Below, piece after piece: positions 1-11,643 of a stretch of DNA of 64,000 bases (position 1 is its first letter; the number at the start of each line of letters is the position of its first letter). Below the pieces are notes generated by a model, which did not search any database, was not told where the DNA came from, and was given only the letters and a program-made list of their open reading frames with translations. Source of the stretch: Annona cherimola (lineage: Eukaryota > Streptophyta > Magnoliopsida > Magnoliales > Annonaceae); assembly GCA_030490835.1 (NCBI GenBank), contig CM059972.1, positions 19,817,764 through 19,881,763 on the forward strand, given 5' to 3'. A program made the position numbers and the translations under genes.

Positions 1-270
1 ATGGACTTGAACGTGATTTGATAGGTCTTGATGATCATGGACCTTTTTGAAGGGTTTTGATGGGTGATTAGTTCAATTAAAATTATGGGTATTATATTAT
101 AAAAATTGGCATGCAGTTTTACAGGGCGTGATGGTTGCCGCTTCGAGTTCCCTGCGCATACACGGATGGATTCAAGATGTTAAGCTGGCAGCCAGATGTA
201 AGCAACTAGTCATCAGCTGTACTACTCCTCGTGACTTATAAGGAGCAAGCCATGCCATGCCATGCCAAGC
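1..270. other. intergenic sequence left of the tandem duplication
   Basis: No gene is supported here. The first bases repeat a short motif around GATGATCATGGACC. A run of CATGC/CAAGC repeats at 250-272 leads directly into the first duplicated unit. Confidence 0.5.
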
Positions 271-1123
271 CAAGGACAAAAAAAAAATGCCACTGAATTG
301 CCGATTATGCATGTCGTTGAACTTTAGGTGGGGAGAGCAGATACAAAGCCATTCGCCCCACCTCACGGGTGTACTAGTGGAATTTTGTCACTTGTCAGCA
401 GCTCACGGGATAATTTTTAAATATTCAATCAACCCATATATAAAACATGCATGATAAACGATAAACGAAAGGGCAGCATATCATCATCACACAACCATCC
501 ATGAGTATATTAACTAAACATATGGATTTAATTAACTACAGGAATATTCCATTAAAGATTAGTATATATTAGAAAAAAAATTATGTGCAGTACCTATGGC
601 CCCCATTTCTGTACCAGTCGGGACTTGGGATAACTTAATGTCTGGATGATGAAAATCCATGACTGCGATCTCTTTCCAGTCAAAGATTTGGCTCAAGGAG
701 TTGCGGATACTGGGCATGCTATTCTTGTCTTAAAAACAATGGGTCGACATACCAGATAGCTGCTACGTATTAGCACCTCGTTGGTAGATTTCGATGATAC
801 TGATCCAAGCCAAGCTCACCCTTCAGGTTTCTGTCCTCTGCATTGATGCAACTGAACTAATGACAATCAGTGCTTTGTCAACCCAGGTGTTTGTTTTCCA
901 TGGGCAGCAAATCAGGCCCGACCCCTGCCAATATTTGAGAATCTAGAAGGCAAGACCTTTATGTTTGAGAATAAAAGCAGGCAAGGGATCGAGCTACCTG
1001 TGACGCCCCAACCCATGTAAGTTAAGGACTTGGCATGCCACATGCTCTGAGAATGCAACCCTTTTGAGCAAGCCAGGCCAAATATCACATACATGTAGTC
1101 TTTAAAATAAATAATATATATAA

Positions 1124-1540
1124 GAGACCTGATCTTCTACGACCGGTCGGAAATCCGGTGATTTCCGACCGGTCAAAAAAAATATTTTTTTTTATTTTTT
1201 TTGAAAAATAATTTTATAAACATGTTAATCTAGTTATATTTAATCTATAAACCAAATTTTACCATTTTTGGATATGTTTATATATTTATTTTGGATTTTT
1301 AAATACAGGGGTATTTAAGTCATTTTAAGAATATTTAAAATGACTTAAATACCCCTGTATTTAAAAATTCAAAATAAATATATATACATATCCAAAAATG
1401 GTAAAATTTGGTTTATAGATTAAATATAACTAGATTAACATGTTTATAAAATTATTTTTCAAAAAAAATAAAAAATATATATTTTTTTTGACCGGTCGGA
1501 AATCACCGGATTTCCGACCGGTCGTAAATGATCAGTCGTC
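1124..1540. mobile_element. foldback MITE (GACCGGTCGG tips), Mutator-like
   Basis: The 417-bp element is almost one long palindrome. Each end carries GACCGGTCGG twice around a GGAAAT core, and the arms run inward through ACCATTTTTGGATATG to a centre near 1320. It is flanked by a perfect 9-bp direct repeat TATATATAA (1115-1123 and 1541-1549). The paralogous site in unit 2 holds that 9-mer once and no element, which proves insertion and fixes the ends. A 9-bp duplication is typical of Mutator-like elements. It has no coding capacity. Confidence 0.92.
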
Positions 1541-1904
1541 TATATATAAAGTGTATATATATTCATCGACTAAAAAATGAAATACATGTTCGACTAATCA
1601 AATTTCATCATTTATTAATCAAATTCTGCACACGTAATCATGGAAGAACATTTTAAAACTTTACGTTAAATCTCTTTCCATAAAAGAGCATTAAATTTCG
1701 TTTACTAAAATTAATGAGGTCTGCACAATCTGCTTCTTCACCACGCAATACCACGATACAAAGATTCTTAAAACATCAAAAAATCCAATAATGTAAGTGC
1801 TTGACATAATTAAAATAAGCAAAACTAAACTCCTCTTATCACTACGAAAAAATAAATGCAAAAGTAAGTTGGAAAACTCAATAAGGAGGATGTGTATATA
1901 TATA

Positions 1905-2250
1905 CAGAAATATTCAGGTGCAGCATCACTGAAATGGGCCACACATGATCATTAAATTATAATCTACTCTACCCATTGTATTTAGAATAATATATTCTAT
2001 TACCATACCAATTTTCATCCCAATAAGATATGTATACGGGCCCCATCTGAAAATGGTACAAATTCAACGTAATAAAATAGTTAAATATAAATAACAACTT
2101 TAAAATGGTTTTTTCAACATGTAAACCATTTTCTATAAAATTTATATATGGATAAATGATTGTATAAAGTTTCATTATATTCTAATATGTGTTGGGTCCA
2201 CTTTTGATCAAATGTACCGCTGTTCTGGTGCCGGAACAGCTCCCATGTAT
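1905..2250 (+). repeat. family D MITE-like repeat, copy in unit 1
   Basis: The sequence from GGTGCAGCATCACTG to GTGCCGGAACAGC is a repeat seen again at 4950-5270, 23040-23400 (inverted), 24640-25290 and twice, head to head, at 42045-42745. Shared blocks include the CCCATTGTATTTAGAATAA region, the CCAATTTTCATCCCAAT region, and a GGGCC block at one end. No coding sequence is present. Confidence 0.75.
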
Positions 2251-2639
2251 ATATATGCATATATACACATACACAAATATGCATGATTCAAGACATTATT
2301 TTCCACTAATTTCTTTTAAATCATAAAGTTTAAATATGCAACATGAAATCAATAAACTTCACATGTGGGATGAAAAATAATAATTAATCCAAAGGTTCAC
2401 ATAGTTGTTCACGGTGACCTTCATATACAAGTTTCTAATGGCCAATAAAACCTTTCCAATGTGCTCAGAATAGTCAAAAACATATAGAAAGGCCACCTAT
2501 ATGGTTTCTTTTGGACATCATGGGGCCTTGATATTCCAAAAACAAGATCTTTCATTTCAAGGCACCACGTGTCCCAGTGATCTACTTCAGCTTCACGGTT
2601 TTATTTTACTTATCCATATATATGTATATGATAAACGTG

Positions 2640-3018
2640 GATGCGCGTAGGAGTGAGGATGAAAATGGGCTCGGATATGAGGCTGTTTTAAGAAATTGGC
2701 TGGGGGATTTTGTTGCAGCAAAGTGTTAGTATAACAGGCGAGCATCAAGTCCCCTATACATGGAGGCCGGAGCAATTCTGCTGGGTATCAGGTGGTGTGG
2801 GGAGATGCAGATCAATAGACTAGAGGCTGAGAGTGACTCACTTGATCTTGATTAATGCTATGAAGAATTGTAGTGATGTTACATCTTCAGTGAAGTTCAA
2901 CATGCAGGAAATCAATGCTCTTTGTAACCAATTTGGTCAAATCACATTTACACATGTTATGGGAGTGGGAATCAGGTGGCTTACAAGTACAAGGAATGGA
3001 GGGGGAATCCTCTTATAA
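2640..3018 (+). pseudogene. RNase H-like (RVT_3-type) retroelement remnant, unit 1
   Basis: Read across frames, the plus strand gives fragments typical of the plant RNase H-like domain found in LINEs and related reverse-transcriptase genes. These are a WLGDFVAAK-like strand, a WCGEMQINRLEAESDSLDL block containing the usual E-S/SDS signature, and a terminal CNQFGQITFTHVMGVG segment that matches the domain's last helix. Frameshifts and stops interrupt it (for example after SDSLDLD), and no start or flanking domains are present. It is a dead fragment. I identify it from family pattern only, so the exact parent element is uncertain. Confidence 0.55.
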
Positions 3019-4949
3019 ATGTTGTGAATCTTTTGAATATACTCTTTTCTTCTCTCTGTGTGTGTGTGTACAAAGTTAGATGTTCTGACGCCTCTTCTTC
3101 CTTTTTGATCCAGGTTGGGAGAAAAGGTGTTAGGGAACAGAGAACTAGGTTATATTTCCCAAAAAAAAAAAAAAGCGTTTATATATAACATATAGATCTT
3201 CCTCTAATTAACGTAATAAATATGTATAAGTGTCAAATTTTCTATAGGCTAACCAGTAACCACTAACCGTATAAGATCGAGTCTCATTATTTAAAAGTTT
3301 TGATTTTATTCTTTACACAAGCTTGCAAGTTAGACCATTATTTAAATTTTTTTAAAATTTTTAGTAAACATATGGACTCAAGCAAAATTATTTTATTACC
3401 TAAACCTTATATTCTTAGATTTTTTTTTAATATTTTTGAAGATCAAGAATGAAAAATAAGCATTTTTATGTACGGAGAAAACTATTAAAAAATAAAAATG
3501 TAAAATTCAAAAATTTTAAAGAATTGTACTTGTAAAATTTGAACCATGAAAAGATCTTATTTATGCCCACATATCCATGTAAAAAAAAAAAACCGAAAAA
3601 GTATAATTTTGTAAGCATTTAGTCATAGCCCTTCCGGATAAAGATAATTGTTTGGCTAATTTGAAAATATAACTACATAGTTTGACTATAATTACAGATA
3701 TATTTATTTAGTTTTAGAAATTATAAATAACAAGGACAAAAAAAAATGCCACTGAATTGCCGATTATGCATGTCGTTGAACTTTAGGTGGGGAGAGCAGA
3801 CACAAAGCCATTCGCCCCACCTCACGGGTGTACTAGTGGAATTTTGTCACTTGTCAGCAGCTCACGGGATAATTTTTAAATATTCAATCAACTCATATAT
3901 AAAACATGCATGATAAACGATAAACGAAAGGGCAGCATATCATAATCACACAACCATCCATGAGTATATTAACTAAACATATGGATTTAATTAACTACAG
4001 GAATATTACATTAAAGATTGGTATATATTAGAAAAAAATTATGTGCAGTACCTATGGCCCCCATTTCTGTACCAGTTGGGACTTGGGATAACTTAATGTC
4101 TGGATGATGAAAATCCATGACTGCGATCTCTTTCCAGTCAAAGATTTGGCTCAAGGAGTTGCGGGTACTGGGCATGCTATTCTTGTCTTAAAAACAATGG
4201 GTAGACATACCAGATAGCTGCTACGTATTAGCAACTCGTTGGTAGATTTCGATGAAACTGATCCAAGCCAAGCCCACCCTTCAGGTTTCTGTCCTCTGCA
4301 TTGATGCAACTGAACTAATGGCAATCAGTACTTTGTCAACCCAGGTGTTTGTTTTCCATGGGCAGCAAATCAGGCCCGACCCCTGCCAATATTTGAGAAT
4401 CTAGAAGGCAAGACCTTTATGGTTGAGAATAAAAGCAGGCAAGGGATCGAGCTACATGTGACGCCCCAACCTATGTAAGTTAAGGACTTGGCATGCCACA
4501 TGCTGTGAGAATGCAACCCTTTTGAGCAAGCCAGGCCAAATATCACATACATGTAGTCTTTAAAATAAATAATATATATAAATTGTATATATATTCATCG
4601 ACTAGAAAATGAAATACATGTTCGACTAGTCAAATTTCATCATTTATTAATCAAATTCTGCACACGTAATCATGGAAGAACATTTTAAAACTTTACGTTA
4701 AATCTCTTTCCATGAAAGAGCATTAAATTTCGTTTACTAAAATTAATGAGGTCTGCACAATCTGCTTCTTCACCACGCAATACCATGATACAAAGATTCT
4801 TAAAACATCAAAAAATCCAATAATGTAAGTGCTTGACATAATTAAAATAAGCAAAACTAAACTCCTCTTATCACTACGAAAAAATAAATGCAAAAGTAAG
4901 TTGGAAAACTCAATAAGGAGGATGTGTATATATATACAGAAATATTCAG

Positions 4950-5270
4950 GTGCAGCATCACTGAAATGGGCCCCACATGATCATCAAATTATAATCTACT
5001 CCACCTATTATATTTAGAATAATATATTCTATTACCATACCAATTTTCATCCCAATCAGATATATGTATATGGGCCCCATCTGAAAATGGTACAAATTCA
5101 ACGTAATAAAATAGTTTGATATAAATAACAACTTTAAAGTAATTTTTTCTATAAAATTTATATATGGATAAATGATTGTATAAAATTTCATTGCATTCTA
5201 ATATATGTGGGATCCACTTTTGATCAATTATACTGTTGTTCCGCTGCAGTTGTTTTGCATCGGAACAGCT
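4950..5270 (+). repeat. family D MITE-like repeat, copy in unit 2
   Basis: This is the paralogue of the 1905-2250 repeat, with the same GGTGCAGCATCACTG start and CGGAACAGC end. It is shorter in the middle, where the CATGTAAACCATTT segment is missing. Confidence 0.72.
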
Positions 5271-5278
5271 CCCCCCCC

Positions 5279-5331
<53 letters not shown>
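5271..5331 (+). repeat. compound microsatellite C25-(CA)n-(TA)n
   Basis: A run of 25 C is followed by about 12 CA and then TA repeats. The same place in duplicated unit 1 reads only CCCATGTATATATATGC, so the tract expanded after the duplication, or was added by assembly slippage. The proline/threonine-rich and glycine-rich reading frames across it are artefacts. Confidence 0.95.
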
Positions 5332-5749
5332 GCATATATACACATACACAAATATGCATGATTCAAGACATTATTTTCCACTAATTTCTTTTAAATCGTA
5401 AAGTTTAAATATGCAAAATGAAATCAATAAACTTCACAGGTGGGATGGAAAATAATAATTAATTATGCTAAAAATCATACAATATTAAGGAAAATACAAC
5501 AGTTCACATAGTTGTTCACGGTGACCTTCATATACAAGTTTCTAATGGCCAATAAAACCTTTCCAATGTGCTCAGAATAGTCAAAAACATATAGAAAGGC
5601 CACCTATATGGTTTCTTTTGGACATCATGGGGCCTTGATATTCCAAAAACAAGATCTTTCATTTCAAGGCACCACGTGTCCCAGTGATCTACTTCAGCTT
5701 CACGGTTTTATTTTACTTATCCATATATATGTATATGATAAACGTGGAT

Positions 5750-6125
5750 GCGCGTAGGAGTGAGGATGAAAATGGGCTCGGATATGAGGCTGTTTTAAGA
5801 AATTGGCTGGGGGATTTTGTTGCAGCAAAGTGTTAGTATAACAGGCGAGCATCAAGTCCCCTATACATGGAGGCCGGAGCAATTCTGCTGAGTATCAGGT
5901 GGTGTGGGGAAATGCAGATCAATAGACTAGAGGCTGAGAGTGACTCACTTGATCTTGATTAATGCTATGAAGAATTGTAGTGATGTTACATCTTCAGTGA
6001 AGTTCAACATGCAGGAAATCAAGGTTCTTTGTAACCAATTTGGTCAAATCACATTTACACATGTTATGGGAGTGGGAATCAGGTGGCTTACAAGTACAAG
6101 GAATGGAGGGGGAATCCTCTTATAA
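5750..6125 (+). pseudogene. RNase H-like (RVT_3-type) retroelement remnant, unit 2
   Basis: This is the tandem duplicate of the remnant at 2640-3018, with the same fragments in the same order and nearly the same stops. Only a few residues differ, for example the KVLCNQFGQ region in place of NALCNQFGQ. The shared lesions show that it was already broken before the duplication. Confidence 0.55.
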
Positions 6126-7136
6126 ATGTTGTGAATCTTTCGAATATACTCTTTTCTTCTCTCTGTGTGTGTGTACAAAGTTAGATGTTCTGACGCCTCT
6201 TCTTCCCTTTTGATCCAGGTTGGGAGAAAAGGTGTTAGGGAACAGAGAACTAGGTTATATTTCCCAAAAAAAAAAAAGCGTTTATATATAACATATAGAT
6301 CTTCCTCTAATTAACGTAATAAATATGTATAAGCGTCAAATTTTCTATAGGCTAACCAGTAACCACTAACCGTATAAGATCGAGCCTCATTATTTAAAAG
6401 TTTTGATTTTATTCTTTACACAAGCTTGCAAGTTGGACCATTAATTAAATTTTTTAAAATTTTTAGTAAACATATGGACTCAAGCAAAATTATTTTATTA
6501 CCTAAACTTTATATTCTTAGATTTTTTTTTAAATATTTTTGAAGATCAAGAATGAAAAATAAGCATTTTTGATGTACAGAGAAAACTATTAAAAAATAAA
6601 AATGTAAAATTCAAAAATTTTAAAGAATTATACTTGTAAAATTTAAACCATGAAAAGATCTTATTTATGCCCACATATCCATGTAAAAAAAACCAAAAAA
6701 GTATAATTTTGTAAGCATTGAGTCATAGCCTTTCCGGATAATGCTAATTTCTTAGCTAATTTGAAAATATAACTACATAGTTTGACTATAATTACAGATA
6801 TATTTATTTAGTTTTAGAAATTATAAATAATTTTACGTAGTTTAATTATAATTGCAAATATAACCACTCCGTTATGGCATCATGGGTGTATTTGCATTTT
6901 ACTCTTTTTAGTTTACATACCTATTTGTAGATATATCGACGCTGCAATAGCATTACAACAACACATGGTAGAATGATATAAGTATATTTGCAAATTCTCT
7001 TAATTTCTCGTCACTAATGTTTAGAACTAGACGGTCTACTTTGTCAATGCATAAGCTGCCAACAACATACATGAACATTCACCCTTGAGGGATCATGAAT
7101 TCAAATTTTTGTGCATCTATCATTTATTCCTTGCAA

Positions 7137-7259
7137 GATTGTAATGGAAGCCAATTGTGGGACACTGCTTTCACTGTTCAAGCAATAATTTCTGCTGGAC
7201 TTTACGAGGAATTTGTTCCTGCGCTCAACAAAGAGCATGAGTATATCAAAAATACGCAG
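7137..7259 (+). pseudogene. isolated oxidosqualene cyclase exon
   Basis: This short open stretch encodes [15 protein letters not shown] followed by [20 protein letters not shown] and KNTQV. That is a highly conserved segment of plant oxidosqualene cyclases (cycloartenol, lupeol and amyrin synthases), enzymes that cyclise 2,3-oxidosqualene on the ER membrane. The segment lies between the GMKMQGYNGSQ and SSWYRH-type motifs of the family. It is bounded like a true internal exon: TTCCTTGCAAG resembles an acceptor before it, and CAG|GTTATC is a donor after it. None of the other exons that a ~760-residue enzyme needs are visible on either side, so this is a gene fragment left by duplication or rearrangement. 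The product type cannot be decided from one exon. Confidence 0.85.
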
Positions 7260-7319
7260 GTTATCCCCTATTTCTTTGTGGAAATTAGTTTTCAATCTCA
7301 TTTTTAATGTTATTGGCAA

Positions 7320-7908
7320 TGTTGAATTTCAATCTGGATTATCCGCATTCGCTATTTAGTTTTATTGGGATGTATATATGTGTGAGTTTTGCTTCTATCT
7401 AACTATTTTTATGCTTAATGGAAAATCAACTTCATTCATTATATTTAATATCATTATTCCTTAGTTCCTGCACTATGTGGTGACAGTATGTGGTGATGTC
7501 ATTTCTCCTTAGTTTGTGGGAGCATCTACTACTATTTATTGGTTGAGATGTTTGAGATATTTGTAAAATTATTATTAAAAAATTTGTAAGAATATCTTAG
7601 GGCTTGCTTGTAATATTAGTTGAGAATATTATAATATAATACCCATCAAAAAATATCATTCATCCTTGCTGAAAAATATTTATTTATGTATAAATTATGA
7701 AAATAGTTTAGATCTATTCACATATATATTAAAATGTAATAATACTTTATATAGTCATTTATCCAAATAGGAATGACATTCTAAATGGTTTAGATGTTAA
7801 AAATATAATTTTAAATTGATATTTAATATTAAACCATTTTATTATGTTAATTTTTACACTTTTGTAAATAGAAATCATGCATAACGATACCAAACAAAAT
7901 GAAAGCAA
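7320..7908. other. AT-rich intergenic sequence
   Basis: No coding, RNA-gene or clear repeat signature is seen between the cyclase exon and the next MITE. A weak match to family D lies at about 7700-7850 (a TTATCCAAATAGG and TGGTTTAGATGTTAAAAA region). Confidence 0.4.
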
Positions 7909-7917
7909 TTCTATGAG

Positions 7918-8324
7918 GAGAAATGATCGTGTTAGCCCAAGCTAAGTAAATGTCTCACTTAGCCCACCTCAAAAATCTTATTTACAACAACTTTTTTTTA
8001 CTTTTTTGTTCATATACTTGTTTATATAAGTTTATTTAATATATAAATCAAGTTTTACCATTTTTGGATATGTATATATATATATATTTTTTAGATTTTT
8101 AAAAATAAGGGTATTTTAAATACATATATACACATAAATGTTTAAAAATCTCAAAAAAATAGATAAACATATTTTAAAATGGTAAAACTTAGTCTATATA
8201 TTAAATACACTTAGATAAACAAGTGCACGAAGAAAAAAGTAAAAAAAAAAGTTGTTGTAAATAGGTTTTTTAAGGTGGGCTAAGTGGGGCATTTACTTAG
8301 CCCGGGCTAACAGGATCACTCCTC
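7918..8324. mobile_element. foldback MITE family A (GTTAGCCC tips), copy A1
   Basis: The 407-bp element has long inverted arms. The left end contains GTTAGCCCAAGCTAAGTAAA and the right end is its reverse complement with few changes. Arms continue inward through CAAGTTTTACCATTTTTGG. It is flanked by a perfect 9-bp duplication TTCTATGAG (7909-7917 and 8325-8333). Four more copies lie in this window. It has no coding capacity; the 9-bp duplication points to mobilisation by a Mutator-like transposase. Confidence 0.93.
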
Positions 8325-8333
8325 TTCTATGAG

Positions 8334-9775
8334 AATATAAATGTTGTTAAACAAAATACATGTAGTAAATTTTCCATCAAATATAGGATATTTAAAATGA
8401 AAGGATGATATAAAAGATGAGTTTCATAAAAGAACAGTCACGTGTGTAATTCGCTAAAAGCATTGGACAAAATGTCATGTCCGACGCAAACCCTGTGCAA
8501 ATCGGCCTATCACAGGATCTTTGTGTATTAACATGACAACTGATAAATCCCAGTAGTTTTCAAATTAAGCTTGTGTGATTAGTAATAACCAAAAAAAAAG
8601 GTTTTATGCTCAAAAAATTTTCCCCTCCACTTTCATCTTTCTAAGTATCCATTTTTAGTTATTTCCTTGCATCCTTTCATAAAACTGTCTTATCTATTTT
8701 AATTTTATTCTTTTTACTTATCATCATTACTTTTATTATATCGCATCACTATTTATATTCCATTTACAAAAACTTTTCCACCAAAATTTTTTTCTATCAT
8801 TTTTTCTCATTTCCAGACACACCCAAATCAAATCTTCTGTCTAAATCAGAACTATGCAAGTTAAAAGACAAACAGAGATAGAAATTCTAAACTAATTAAT
8901 TGTTCTACTTTGACTTTGACTCTAACCGATAAATCTGCAAATATATATATATATATATATATATTTTAAAATAGTATGGGATTAGCTCAACGCCTAGTAA
9001 ATCTAATTCACAAACTAAAATCTTGTATCACTTTTCATCAAAAAAAAAAAAAAAAATTCATGTATCACTATTTAGCAAGCATACAGTGTACTTTCCATTT
9101 CAAAAATAAATTTTTCCACAATACAATCTTATATTCATGCTCCTGCAATACATCCCGAGCTTTGTTGATCTTTTGCACTCATACACTTGTACACCCTTGC
9201 AACTACTCGTGTACACTTTATCTGCTTGCTCTTGATGCACCGGCTTATCTTGTTTGCCTAGGCACATGCAATTCATGCCCACGCACATAAATTGAAACAT
9301 AAATAAACATAAACAATATTATGCAAATAAATATAAAGAAATTTTATTTATGTATTATAAAATATAGTTTTACTAATATAGGAAAAAAAGGGCCCCAGCT
9401 CAGGTATGCTTGAACCTTAACACCGATCCTATTTACAAATGAGGTTCCTTGGATTCAGGCTTTCAAAAACTAAAGCCAAAAACTGGTTGTATGAGTTCAG
9501 AGAGCAAGATTCAGGCTTAGCATGGCCCAAGTTATACCCCTATTTGTATTAAAGGGATCCCTGTGGCATGTGCCATCTGATTTTAGTGGTCACTATATCA
9601 TTTAAATCCTCTTTTGCTTGAGAAAGAAGTGATTCCAAAACAAACGGTCCCAATCAAAGTTCTGTAATCTCAATATGGAAAATCTCAATTCCAGCCAAGG
9701 CATGCAGAACACAGAGAGTGCACATGTAAAACAAATACTATATAAAGTACCTTCCCTACATCCAGTACTGGCCAA
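8334..9775. other. intergenic sequence 3' of ClpP4
   Basis: No gene is supported. At about 8600-8830 there is a T-rich stretch resembling the family C MITE (TTTTATTCTTTTTACTTATC motif; end CACACCC). A TA microsatellite lies at 8940-8964. The open frames near 9000-9300 have no protein-like composition or support. Confidence 0.5.
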
Positions 9776-10299
9776 TTAATATATCTCATCATCAGAAACT
9801 TCTGGACTTATAAATTTCTTTGGGTCTTTAATAATTTCAGAGAATGAAAATCTGGGTTTTACTTTCTCTGGAAGAGGTGCTATAGGGATGATGGTGTTCT
9901 CATCAATAACTCCATCAATGACACCATATTCGACAGCTTCAATTGGAGAAAAGTATCGATCCCTATCGATGTCCTTTTCAACTTGCTCAAGTGATCGGCC
10001 TGTGAAGCCCGAAATTATTCTGATAACATTTCTCTTACTAATCATGATTTCTTTGGCCTGAATTTCAACTGCATTTACTTTCCCACCTGCACCGCCAAGA
10101 GGTTGATGCATCATAATCCTTGCATTGGGCATTGCGAACCGTTTGCCTTTGGTCCCAGAGCCAAGGAGGATAGAAGAGCTAGATGCTGTGATCCCAAGTG
10201 CAATAGTGGATACATCCGCCTTCACGAGCTGAATCACATCATAAATAGCCATAGTGGCACTGCCAGATATACAAGGGAAAAGGTAAATCCAATGAGAGA

Positions 10300-10330
<31 letters not shown>

Positions 10331-11631
10331 AAAAAAACCATAAAAGAAGACAGAAAAAATGATGAGAAAAAATAAAAAGTATTTACTGTGAACATGACCA
10401 AAAAAGCAAACAAGAACCATACATAAACTTCCTGTCAAGATTATGGAATCAAGTAAGCGCAATTTGGCAAGCAATTGAATGCAAGTTAGCATTAAATAAG
10501 ACAGTTCTAGCAATTCACTCATGCATTGCGTGACAAAAGCATGGTGCAATTTGGGTTGGTTTTACCAAATCCTAATTCAAATTATAAAACTTAAATCAAA
10601 TCATAAATCATTTTCTAAAATCTTGACTCATCTAAAACAACTTTGGAATTTTTTTTTTTTCATTCGATTCAGGTTAAGAATGGTTTAAGAATTTAAGCTG
10701 ACAATATAGACAGACAATTCGGATTGACTGCTTCAGTAGGATGCATTATGCTACAGAATCCCTATGGATGCATTGTACCACTTCAAACCAAATTTGTAAA
10801 TTTCATTCTTTTTAATATGTGTAAACATTGATTCCATGTGTCTCAACGTTTGTTACTAGTCAAAATATTTAGTTGCCTTGGATTAACGATGGATAATATG
10901 GGTAAAGAAAGAAGCAATTTTCTCATGAGATCTTTGTGAAAAACCATTCGATGGAAGCTCAAAAATCCATCAGCAAGAATCCTTCAGTTGAAAAGTAATA
11001 CTATAACCTTAGAACTCTACTGCCGTTCGAAATCCTAAACATTCAACCATTTTCTAGTCACATAGAGTTCAATTTAAGAAATGAAACTAAGGACCTGATT
11101 CAAAAACCAAAAAAAAAAAAGAACAAATGAATCAACAATCCCAACAACCAGTTAAGCAAAATACAATAACAAAGACATACAAATGAGATCTCACCTCAGT
11201 GATCCTCCATGAGAATTGATGAAGAGCCTGATGTCCTTTGTGGGATCCTGAGCGTCCAACAAGAGGAGCTGGCTTATAGTTGAATCAGCAAAGAAATCAT
11301 TAATTTCCCCTCCCAAGAACACTATCCGCTCCCTCAGCAGCAGCTCCATCACATCTGACTCTGCACCTCTCATGGTAGTTTCTTGTGTCTGTAGAGCTGA
11401 GAATGAAGGTGAGAAAGAGGAAGAAGAATAGGCTTCCAATTGAAATCTTAACATTGGATTCCCAGCATCAGAAAACGATTTGGTCTGGGAGTTGAGAGTC
11501 CTTGAGGCAGTAGAAATGTGACCTCGGATTGGAGATAAATAGCGATCATTACGCAGTTTAAAGGATTTTGGGGCAATTGGTGAAAGCATAGAATGGACTG
11601 TCAAATGAGCTGAGATGGAGAGTGATGTCAT
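9776..11631 (-). CDS. CLPP4: ATP-dependent Clp protease proteolytic subunit 4, plastid (ClpP4)
   Basis: The gene encodes a subunit of the stromal ClpP/ClpR protease core, which degrades unfolded or tagged proteins delivered by ClpC chaperones. It has two coding exons: 11631-11195 (145 codons plus AG, donor AG|GTGAGA) and 10259-9776 (acceptor CTGGCAG). The joined protein has 306 residues. Residues 1-85 are Ser/Thr-rich with few acidic residues, as expected for a plastid transit peptide. The mature part starts near MRGAESDVMELLLRERIVFL. The catalytic triad is present: Ser172 (in GITAS), His197 (in MMHQPLGG) and Asp246 (in DRDRYFSP). The C-terminal extension ending DDEIY is characteristic of ClpP4 rather than other plant ClpP paralogues. 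I chose ATG 11631 because the earlier in-frame ATG at 11649 lies upstream of a probable 3' splice site. One oddity: the usual SPGGS loop reads SHGGS (His141). It has no functional neighbours here. Confidence 0.95.
10300..10337 (+). repeat. poly-C/poly-A tract in the ClpP4 intron
   Basis: A run of 21 C is followed by 17 A, about 40 bp inside the coding intron on the 3' side. Read in the gene's sense it is T17-G21, close to the acceptor, so it forms part of the polypyrimidine side of the splice site. Length is likely to be unstable and assembly-sensitive. Confidence 0.9.
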
Positions 11632-11643
11632 TGTGCTGTTTCC

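Larger units (their letters stand above)
271..3730. repeat. tandem duplication, unit 1
   Basis: The unit begins CAAGGACAAAAAA and ends TTAGAAATTATAAATAA, and the next base starts a second near-identical copy. The two copies can be followed side by side through all landmarks: the GGTGGGGAGAGCAG block, the CAAGCCAGGCC block, the RNase H-like remnant and the AT-rich tail. They differ by scattered substitutions. The major length differences are a 417-bp foldback element plus its 9-bp target duplication, found only here, and a microsatellite expansion found only in unit 2. No intact gene is present. Confidence 0.93.
3731..6830. repeat. tandem duplication, unit 2
   Basis: This is the second copy of the unit at 271-3730, abutting it directly. 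It lacks the foldback element of unit 1 and keeps one uninterrupted TATATATAA at that position, near 4573-4581. It carries a C25-(CA)n-(TA)n tract where unit 1 has only CCCATG. Homology stops at about 6830, where unique sequence resumes. Confidence 0.93.

Noticed and set aside
2593..2775. 60-residue minus frame repeated at 5700-5882
   Set aside because: Identity between copies is explained by the tandem duplication, and it is antisense to the RNase H-like remnant.
4989..5401. Glycine-rich minus frame and proline/threonine-rich plus frame
   Set aside because: Both are created by the C25-(CA)n microsatellite; the paralogous unit has no such frame.
10103..10375. Plus-strand frame with a poly-Pro/poly-Lys end
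   Set aside because: It is antisense to ClpP4 exon 2 and runs through the C/A homopolymer of the intron.
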